12,035 nucleotides of DNA from an uncultured Polynucleobacter sp. Lineage in GTDB: Bacteria > Pseudomonadota > Gammaproteobacteria > Burkholderiales > Burkholderiaceae. The translations under genes were made by a program, and so were the position numbers. The stretch lies in assembly GCA_937996825.1 (NCBI GenBank), contig CALKUJ010000146.1:1-12035 (forward strand), given 5' to 3'. This document shows positions 7,282 to 12,035 of this stretch, one piece after another. Below the pieces are notes generated by a model that saw nothing but the letters and a program-made list of their open reading frames with translations, was not told the origin of the DNA and did not search any database. Position 1 is the first letter of the stretch. Every line of letters starts with the position of its first letter.

Positions 7282-7290
7282 TGCTACAAT
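7282..7290 (+). promoter_or_regulatory. Extended -10 promoter of the rpsU operon
   Basis: TGC-TACAAT matches an extended -10 box (TGnTATAAT) with one mismatch. It lies 55 bases before the rpsU ATG and just outside tsaD. No clear -35 is seen, as is common for extended -10 promoters. The transcript would start near 7297. Confidence 0.55.
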
Positions 7291-7306
7291 CTCGTTTTAC
7301 AGTTTT

Positions 7307-7325
7307 TTCTGACTTTTTTTCAGAA
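7307..7325 (+). promoter_or_regulatory. Stem-loop in the rpsU leader
   Basis: TTCTGA and TCAGAA form a 6-bp stem around a CTTTTTT loop, about 20 bases before the rpsU ATG. It could affect leader stability or translation; function unknown and the stem is weak. Confidence 0.3.
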
Positions 7326-7344
7326 CCTTTTAGAGAACTACAGC

Positions 7345-7557
7345 ATGACAACAATCCGCTTACGCGAAAACGAACCTTTTGAAGTAGCACTGCGCCGTTT
7401 CAAGCGCACCATCGAGAAGAACGGTCTTTTGACTGAGTTACGTGCTCGTGAGTTCTACGAAAAGCCAACAGCTGAGCGCAAGCGCTTGAAAGCTGCTGCT
7501 GCTAAACGCCATTACAAGCGTATTCGCAGCCAGATGTTGCCTAAGAAAATGTATTAA
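7345..7557 (+). CDS. rpsU: 30S ribosomal protein S21
   Basis: 70 residues, MTTIRLRENEPFEVALRRF onward, very rich in Arg and Lys, with the typical FKRTIEKNGLL, AREFYEKPTAERKR and KRHYKRIR segments. S21 binds the 30S platform near the 3' end of 16S rRNA and helps initiation at natural mRNAs. The frame is open upstream to 7276, but the extra 23 residues would start beside the promoter's -10 box and are not part of the family. ATG 7345 is therefore the start. It is the first gene of the macromolecular-synthesis operon rpsU-yqeY-dnaG-rpoD. A strong terminator follows it, which should make S21 mRNA more abundant than mRNA of the downstream genes. Confidence 0.97.
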   Translation: MTTIRLRENEPFEVALRRFKRTIEKNGLLTELRAREFYEKPTAERKRLKAAAAKRHYKRIRSQMLPKKMY

Positions 7558-7585
7558 TTTTTTCTCAGGCTGGATTTCTAGCCTT

Positions 7586-7630
7586 GGGATAAGACAAACC
7601 CACTGACGGTTATCCCGCAGTGGGTTTTTT
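7586..7630 (+). terminator. Intrinsic terminator after rpsU, with an alternative or pseudoknot pairing
   Basis: AAACCCACTG (7596-7605) and CAGTGGGTTT (7618-7627) form a perfect 10-bp stem that runs into a T tract ending at 7630. The loop (7606-7617) contains TTATCCC (7610-7616), the exact complement of GGGATAA just upstream (7586-7592). This gives a pseudoknot or a competing structure. By position it matches the terminator between rpsU and dnaG in E. coli, where read-through sets the level of downstream genes. Confidence 0.8.
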
Positions 7631-7646
7631 CATTTGAGGAGTAAAG

Positions 7647-8093
7647 ATGAGCTTAAAAGACCAAATCACAGAAGATATGAAAAATGCCATGCGTGCAAAA
7701 GACACTGCTCGCTTGGGAACCATCCGTTTACTGTTAGCTGCCATGAAGCAAAAAGAAGTGGATGAGCGCATTGAATTGAATGATGCTGCAGTGGTTGCCA
7801 TCATTGAAAAACTGATCAAACAACGCAAAGACTCTATTGCACAATTTCAGGCGGCTAAGCGTGATGACTTGGTAGCAATTGAAAATGCTGAGCTGAGTGT
7901 TTTGCAGACTTACATGCCTGAGCAAATGTCTGAAGCCGAGGTGGCTGCAGTGGTTGCAAAAGCAGTGGCAGAAGTTGGTGCAAGTGGCCCACAAGACATG
8001 GGCAAGGTCATGGGCCTTGTTAAATCACAATTGGCTGGTAAAGCCGACATGGGTGTTGTCTCTGCGCAAGTGAAAGCTGCTTTAACAAAGTAA
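7647..8093 (+). CDS. yqeY: GatB/YqeY domain-containing protein
   Basis: 148 residues, the usual size. The family resembles the C-terminal helical tail domain of GatB, the tRNA-dependent amidotransferase subunit that binds tRNA, but the cellular role of stand-alone YqeY is not settled. Visible are an N-terminal helical half (MSLKDQITEDMKNAMRAKD, RLGTIRLLLAAMKQKEVDER), then YMPEQMSEAEV and a C-terminal half ending with GKVMGLVKSQLAGKADMGVVSAQVK, all family-typical. A strong GAGGAG ribosome site precedes ATG 7647, directly after the rpsU terminator, so it is well translated once read-through occurs. It lies between rpsU and dnaG, an arrangement seen in several beta- and other proteobacteria. Confidence 0.92.
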   Translation: MSLKDQITEDMKNAMRAKDTARLGTIRLLLAAMKQKEVDERIELNDAAVVAIIEKLIKQRKDSIAQFQAAKRDDLVAIENAELSVLQTYMPEQMSEAEVAAVVAKAVAEVGASGPQDMGKVMGLVKSQLAGKADMGVVSAQVKAALTK

Positions 8094-8115
8094 AGAATTG
8101 CCATAGACTAGCAAC

Positions 8116-9963
8116 ATGATTCCTCAATCCTTCATTGCTGATTTATTGAATCGCATCGATGTAGTCGAGGTTGTTGGACGTCATGTGACATTGAAAAAAG
8201 CGGGCGCCAACTTTCAAGGTTTGTGCCCCTTTCATAACGAGAAGTCTCCATCATTCAGCGTTTCACCAACCAAACAGTTTTATCACTGCTTTGGTTGTGG
8301 CGCTCATGGCTCTGCCATCAGCTTTCTCATGGAGCATTCAGGTTTAACGTATGTGGATGCCATTGAAGAATTGGCAAGATCTGCTGGCTTGACTGTGCCA
8401 CGTGAAGAACGTAGACCGCAAGACCTCGCCAAACAACAGCAAGCCATTGCTTTAAGTGAAGTCATGTCACCAGCTGCTGATTGGTACAAGCAACAACTAA
8501 AACAAAACACACGCGCCATTGATTATTTAAAAGGTCGTGGCTTGAGTGGAGAAATCGCCAAGCGATTTAACTTGGGTTATGCACCAGACTCTTGGCAAGG
8601 ATTGGAAGCTGTTTTTGGTTCTTATTCTCAAGACTCAATCGCGAATGTATTGGTTGAAGCTGGATTGATTATTCAGTCTGATGCCAAACGCTATGATCGC
8701 TTTCGTGATCGAATCATGTTCCCGATTCGCAACCCGAAGGGACAGGTGATTGCTTTTGGTGGACGCATCTTGGATGCGGGTGAGCCTAAGTATTTAAATT
8801 CTCCAGAAACACCACTGTTCTCTAAAGGCAATACTTTATATGGTTTATTTGAAGCACGACAAGCCATCAGAGACAAGGGCTACGTGATTGTTTGTGAAGG
8901 CTATATGGATGTGGTGGCACTCGCTCAATTGGGCTTTGCCAATGGTGTAGCAACTTTGGGTACAGCCTGTACAGCTAATCATGTCAGAGCTTTGATGCGT
9001 CAAACAGATCGCATCATTTTTTCATTCGACGGTGATGCTGCAGGTCAGCGTGCTGCGAAGAGAGCGCTAGAAGCTTGTTTGCCGATGATGGCAGACGACA
9101 AAGAAATTAAATTCTTATTTTTGCCAACCGAGCATGACCCTGACAGTTTTGTCAGAGAGCGTGGAGCACCAGCTTTTGAAGAAGCTGTTCGCCAAGCAAT
9201 GCCACTGTCTTCATTTTTGATTCAGGTGGCCAATGAAGGTCATGATTGGAATACGCCAGAAGGTAGAGCACAAACGCAACACGCAGCCAAGCCACTGTTG
9301 TTGTCCATGCCTGCGATCGCATTAAGAGCTCAATTGATTCGTGAGTTGGCACAAAGAATTGGCATCACTCCTGCAGAGCTCGAATCATTTTGTGGATTCA
9401 AGCCGGTTGTTGAGCCAAAACAAATGACACCGGTCACTAATGCTGGAAATGATAAATACATGAGTGCTGGCGCTAATGGTAAAAAACCATGGACCAAGAA
9501 AGCACCAGTTTCATCAGGTCCTCCTCCGACAGCACCAACGGATTTGGCAGAACAAATCCTAAGAATTCTTTTGCAGTTCCCATTTTTTGCCAGAAATCTT
9601 GAGCCTGAAGCTAAGCGTTTGATTTTGGGAGCAGCCCAAAAAAGATCAGAGAAAGCCATGGCATTGATGGCGGACTTGATTTTCCAGTGTGAACAAATGC
9701 CATCAAATGTTGGCTTTGCGGTATTTCAAGAACAATTGGATCGGGCGCCTTTGGCCAAGTCCTATGCCATTCTTCGTGAAAGAATCATGCAAAGCGATTT
9801 AACCGAAGATGTTGCCAAAGAAGACTTTTACAGTACCCTCAAAAAGTTGGAACACATTGATTTAAAAGATCAAATGACTGAAATTGCTGCCAGGATAGCC
9901 GCTGGGCAAACCCAGGAGGGTGATATTGAGCGCTATCGTCAATTAATGACAAAACTCAAATAA
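8116..9963 (+). CDS. dnaG: DNA primase
   Basis: 615 residues, within the normal range. DnaG makes short RNA primers at the replication fork after binding the DnaB helicase. The N-terminal zinc-binding domain has C37-x2-H40 and C58-x2-C61 (CPFH...CFGC). The catalytic core carries YDRFRDRIMFPI (193-204) and the TOPRIM domain with E261 in VCEGYMDV and D305/D307 in FSFDGDAAG. After a low-complexity linker (about 425-475, rich in Gly, Pro, Lys and Thr), the C-terminal helical region (about 475-615) should be the helicase-binding domain. It is divergent, as usual. The start ATG 8116 gives the family beginning MIPQSFIADLLNRIDVVEVVG; its ribosome site is weak. It lies 22 bases after yqeY, in the same transcript. 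Confidence 0.97.
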   Translation: MIPQSFIADLLNRIDVVEVVGRHVTLKKAGANFQGLCPFHNEKSPSFSVSPTKQFYHCFGCGAHGSAISFLMEHSGLTYVDAIEELARSAGLTVPREERRPQDLAKQQQAIALSEVMSPAADWYKQQLKQNTRAIDYLKGRGLSGEIAKRFNLGYAPDSWQGLEAVFGSYSQDSIANVLVEAGLIIQSDAKRYDRFRDRIMFPIRNPKGQVIAFGGRILDAGEPKYLNSPETPLFSKGNTLYGLFEARQAIRDKGYVIVCEGYMDVVALAQLGFANGVATLGTACTANHVRALMRQTDRIIFSFDGDAAGQRAAKRALEACLPMMADDKEIKFLFLPTEHDPDSFVRERGAPAFEEAVRQAMPLSSFLIQVANEGHDWNTPEGRAQTQHAAKPLLLSMPAIALRAQLIRELAQRIGITPAELESFCGFKPVVEPKQMTPVTNAGNDKYMSAGANGKKPWTKKAPVSSGPPPTAPTDLAEQILRILLQFPFFARNLEPEAKRLILGAAQKRSEKAMALMADLIFQCEQMPSNVGFAVFQEQLDRAPLAKSYAILRERIMQSDLTEDVAKEDFYSTLKKLEHIDLKDQMTEIAARIAAGQTQEGDIERYRQLMTKLK

Positions 9964-9988
9964 TCTGGAAAATCTGTAACTCACCGAC

Positions 9989-9994
9989 TATAAT
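9989..9994 (+). promoter_or_regulatory. Predicted -10 box for rpoD
   Basis: A consensus TATAAT between dnaG and rpoD, 86 bases before the rpoD ATG; the -35 region is poor (TGGAAA at 17 bases). It would give rpoD its own transcript starting near 10001, besides read-through from dnaG. Confidence 0.5.
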
Positions 9995-10005
9995 ACAAAG
10001 TTTCC

Positions 10006-10023
10006 GAATTTCTAATGAAATTC
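10006..10023 (+). promoter_or_regulatory. 5' stem-loop in the predicted rpoD leader
   Basis: GAATTTC-TAAT-GAAATTC is a perfect 7-bp hairpin with a 4-base loop, starting about five bases after the predicted transcription start. It is not followed by T residues, so it is not a terminator. It could protect the 5' end or be an operator. The rest of the 117-base dnaG-rpoD gap shows only a 9-base direct repeat, TCTGTAACT (9973-9981 and 10038-10046). Confidence 0.4.
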
Positions 10024-10080
10024 AATAAGTTAGCAGTTCTGTAACTTCTTAGTCTATTAAAGTGAGTGAGTACTAACATT

Positions 10081-12035
10081 ATGCCAGCATCCAAAGCCAA
10101 AAAAGTTGTTTCCAAGGCAAGCCCTAAAAAAGTAATTGCAAAGCCAGTAGCTAAGAAGCCAGCTCCTAAGAAAGTAGCGGCCAAGCCTGCGGCTAAAAAA
10201 GTAGCCAAGCCAGTGGCTAAAAAACCTGTAGCTAAACCAGTGGCCAAGAAGCCTGCTGCAAAAGTTGCCAAGCCAGCACCTAAAAAAGCAGTAGCAAAGC
10301 CAGTCGCCAAGAAAGCTGCTGCGAAACCTGTTGCTAAAAAATCTGTCAAAGCAGTTGCTAAGCCAGCCCCTAAAAAAGCCGCAGCAAAGCCTGTAGCTAA
10401 AAAAGTCATTGCCAAGGCTCCAGCTAAAGCTGCTAAACCAGTGAAACCAGCTAAGCCAGTCAAGCCAGCTAAGCCTGCAGTAAAGACAGCAAAAGAATTA
10501 AAAGAAGAAGCTAAGTTAGCGAAAGCTTTAGCTAAAGAATTAGCCAAAGCAGAAAAGCAAAATGCGGCCAAGAAAGCTAAAGAAGAAGCGGCAAAGTTGG
10601 CTGTTGCCACTGATGAGAATGGTGAGCCAATCAAAAAAACACGCGGTCGTAAACCAAAGCCAGTCGAGCCAGTTGATCCAAATGTGGACAACCGCACAGA
10701 CCGTCAAAAAGCGCGTGATCGTAAAGCAAAAGAAAAAGCATTGTTACAAGAGTTCAATGCTCAAAAGTTAGGTAGTGAAGAACAGCAAGAGTTACGTCGT
10801 GCTCGCTTGAAGCATTTGATCAAGATGGGTAAGTCACGTGGCTACTTGACGCATGGCGAAATCAATGACGTGATGTCAGATGAAATCTCTGACTCTGATT
10901 CATTGGAAACATTGATCAGCTTGTTGAGTGATATCAGCATCACTGTTTACGAACAAGCTCCTGATGCAGAAACATTGTTGTTGAATGAAAATGCGCCATC
11001 TGCCACAACCGAAGAAGAAGCTGAAGAAGAAGCTGAAGCAGCTTTATCAACCGTTGACTCTGAGTTTGGTAGAACAACCGATCCAGTGCGCATGTACATG
11101 CGTGAGATGGGTACTGTTGACCTTTTGACTCGCGAAGGCGAGATCGTTATTGCCAAGAAGATTGAAGCCGGTCTTAAAGAGATGGTGATGGCATTGTCAG
11201 CATGCCCTGTGACGATTTCTGAGATTTTGGACAACGTTAAGAAAATCGAAGAAGGCACGATGGAGATCGATGAGTTTGTCGATGGTTTGGTTGATCCAAA
11301 TGCAGAAGACATCCCAATGACTGCCGTTGAGGAAGAAGAGCCTCTTGAAGATGAAGAAGGTGAAGAGGGTGATGGTGAGTCAGGTGGCGGCGGTGGCGGT
11401 AATACTGCATCTGCCAAGCAGCTTGAAGAATTAAAGCAACTCTCTTTGGTTAAGTTCGTGGTGATCCGCAATCAATTTGAAAAGATGCGCAAAGCTCACG
11501 AGAAAGAAGGCTACAACTCTCCTGGCTACAAAAAAGCACAAGAAGCGATTCGTAATGAATTGATGGGCTTCCGCTTAACAGCCAAGTCTGTAGAAAAACT
11601 TTGTGACACGATGCGCAAGCAAGTGGATGAAGTTTGGGCCTTAGAGCGTGGCTTGGTTCGAGTACTTGTTGATAAAGTGGGAGTACCACGTGGTGAAGTT
11701 CTAGCAGCTTTACCAAAACAAGCATTGAACCTGAAGTGGTCTTCAATCTTGTTAAAAGATGCCAAGTCTTACTCAGCTGTTCTTGAAAGAAACATTCCTG
11801 CAATTCAAGAAATTCAACAAAAGTTAATCGATATTCAGAATAACGTGGTCTTGCCACTTCCAGAACTAAAAGAAGTGAACAAGAAGATGAACGAGGGCGA
11901 AAAGCGTGCTCGTGCAGCTAAACGTGAAATGACTGTTGCCAACTTGCGTTTGGTGATTTCGATTGCTAAGAAATACACCAACCGTGGTTTGCAGTTCTTG
12001 GACTTGATCCAAGAGGGCAACATCGGTTTGATGAA
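10081..12035 (+). CDS. rpoD: RNA polymerase primary sigma factor RpoD, partial, with a long Lys/Ala/Pro-rich N-terminal extension
   Basis: 651 codons are visible and the gene continues past the right edge. From residue 230 it is a normal sigma-70: region 1.1 (about 233-305, EEQQELRRARLKHLIKMGK to LISLLSDISITVYE), region 1.2 (DPVRMYMREMG, 334-344), a long non-conserved region with an acidic stretch (about 417-433) and six glycines (435-440), then the start of region 2 (RLVISIAKKYTNRGLQFLDL, then IQEGNIGLM). Ahead of this lie about 230 extra residues: a Lys/Ala/Pro/Val repeat tract (about 15-136), a charged Ala/Lys/Glu helix (about 138-176), and an RGRKP motif (188-192). By comparison with E. 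coli RpoD (613 residues), the full protein should be about 850. ATG 10081 has only a weak ribosome site, but the frame is open and no other ATG occurs before codon 249. Last gene of the rpsU operon. Confidence 0.96.
   Translation, partial: MPASKAKKVVSKASPKKVIAKPVAKKPAPKKVAAKPAAKKVAKPVAKKPVAKPVAKKPAAKVAKPAPKKAVAKPVAKKAAAKPVAKKSVKAVAKPAPKKAAAKPVAKKVIAKAPAKAAKPVKPAKPVKPAKPAVKTAKELKEEAKLAKALAKELAKAEKQNAAKKAKEEAAKLAVATDENGEPIKKTRGRKPKPVEPVDPNVDNRTDRQKARDRKAKEKALLQEFNAQKLGSEEQQELRRARLKHLIKMGKSRGYLTHGEINDVMSDEISDSDSLETLISLLSDISITVYEQAPDAETLLLNENAPSATTEEEAEEEAEAALSTVDSEFGRTTDPVRMYMREMGTVDLLTREGEIVIAKKIEAGLKEMVMALSACPVTISEILDNVKKIEEGTMEIDEFVDGLVDPNAEDIPMTAVEEEEPLEDEEGEEGDGESGGGGGGNTASAKQLEELKQLSLVKFVVIRNQFEKMRKAHEKEGYNSPGYKKAQEAIRNELMGFRLTAKSVEKLCDTMRKQVDEVWALERGLVRVLVDKVGVPRGEVLAALPKQALNLKWSSILLKDAKSYSAVLERNIPAIQEIQQKLIDIQNNVVLPLPELKEVNKKMNEGEKRARAAKREMTVANLRLVISIAKKYTNRGLQFLDLIQEGNIGLM
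10126..10486 (+). repeat. Degenerate coding repeat tract in rpoD (AKPVAKK-type units)
   Basis: The protein unit AKPVAKK occurs six times exactly, with AKPAPKK twice and AKPAAKK once, followed by a PVKPAKP stretch. At DNA level the six exact units all have different codon spellings, so this is not a recent tandem duplication. Confidence 0.85.

Noticed and set aside
7276..7344. Upstream extension of rpsU to an in-frame ATG at 7276
   Set aside because: It contains the predicted promoter -10 box, and S21 begins with MTTIRLRENEPF.
10126..10486. Regular repeats that might suggest a CRISPR array or tandem satellite
   Set aside because: Units are coding, contiguous without spacers, and differ in their DNA; they lie in frame at the start of rpoD.
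9981..10697. Long minus-strand open frame (238 codons) rich in Ala, Gly, Leu and Phe
   Set aside because: It is the antisense image of the rpoD lysine/alanine/proline repeat tract and the preceding gap. Such repeats rarely give stops on the other strand. It has no recognisable domain, and the plus-strand frame continues directly into a true sigma factor.
10947..11471. Minus-strand frame rich in Ser and Pro (174 codons)
   Set aside because: Antisense shadow of the acidic and glycine-rich part of rpoD; low complexity without family motifs.

Overview
The window reads as chromosomal DNA of a low-to-moderate GC betaproteobacterium. It looks closest to freshwater Burkholderiaceae such as Polynucleobacter. 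I base this on gene content and order (xseB-ispA-dxs, folE2 as the GTP cyclohydrolase, rpsU-yqeY-dnaG-rpoD), on protein style and on base composition; no database search was done. Nearly all of it is core housekeeping sequence. I see no insertion sequence, prophage, CRISPR array, tRNA or rRNA. No stretch longer than about 150 bases lacks a gene.

Layout. (1) 1-119: the 3' end of a membrane-protein gene on the + strand. (2) 146-2105, minus strand: a two-gene operon of a Rieske oxygenase alpha subunit (first) and a 3-mercaptopyruvate-type sulfurtransferase (second). It has a good -10 box and a strong inverted repeat in its leader. (3) 2260-6188, plus strand: xseB, ispA, dxs and folE2, closely packed and probably one operon. 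It supplies isoprenoid precursors (Dxs), farnesyl diphosphate (IspA), the small subunit of exonuclease VII (XseB) and the first step of folate synthesis (FolE2). (4) 6202-7266, minus strand: tsaD, for the t6A modification of tRNA, convergent with folE2 and divergent from rpsU. (5) 7345-12035, plus strand: the macromolecular-synthesis operon rpsU-yqeY-dnaG-rpoD. It covers translation (ribosomal protein S21), tRNA-amidation-related YqeY, replication priming (DnaG) and transcription initiation (sigma-70). rpoD runs off the right edge.

The most unusual element is the N-terminus of the primary sigma factor. About 230 residues precede region 1.1. They start with a histone-H1-like Lys/Ala/Pro repeat tract (six exact AKPVAKK heptads, each spelled with different codons), continue with a highly charged helix, and include an AT-hook-like RGRKP motif. 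Other points of interest are a rpsU terminator whose loop can pair with upstream sequence, a perfect 20-bp palindrome just inside folE2, inverted repeats immediately downstream of two predicted promoters, and a 9-codon mini-ORF overlapping the dxs start. I found no clearly new multi-gene system; the rpoD extension is the best candidate for undescribed biology.
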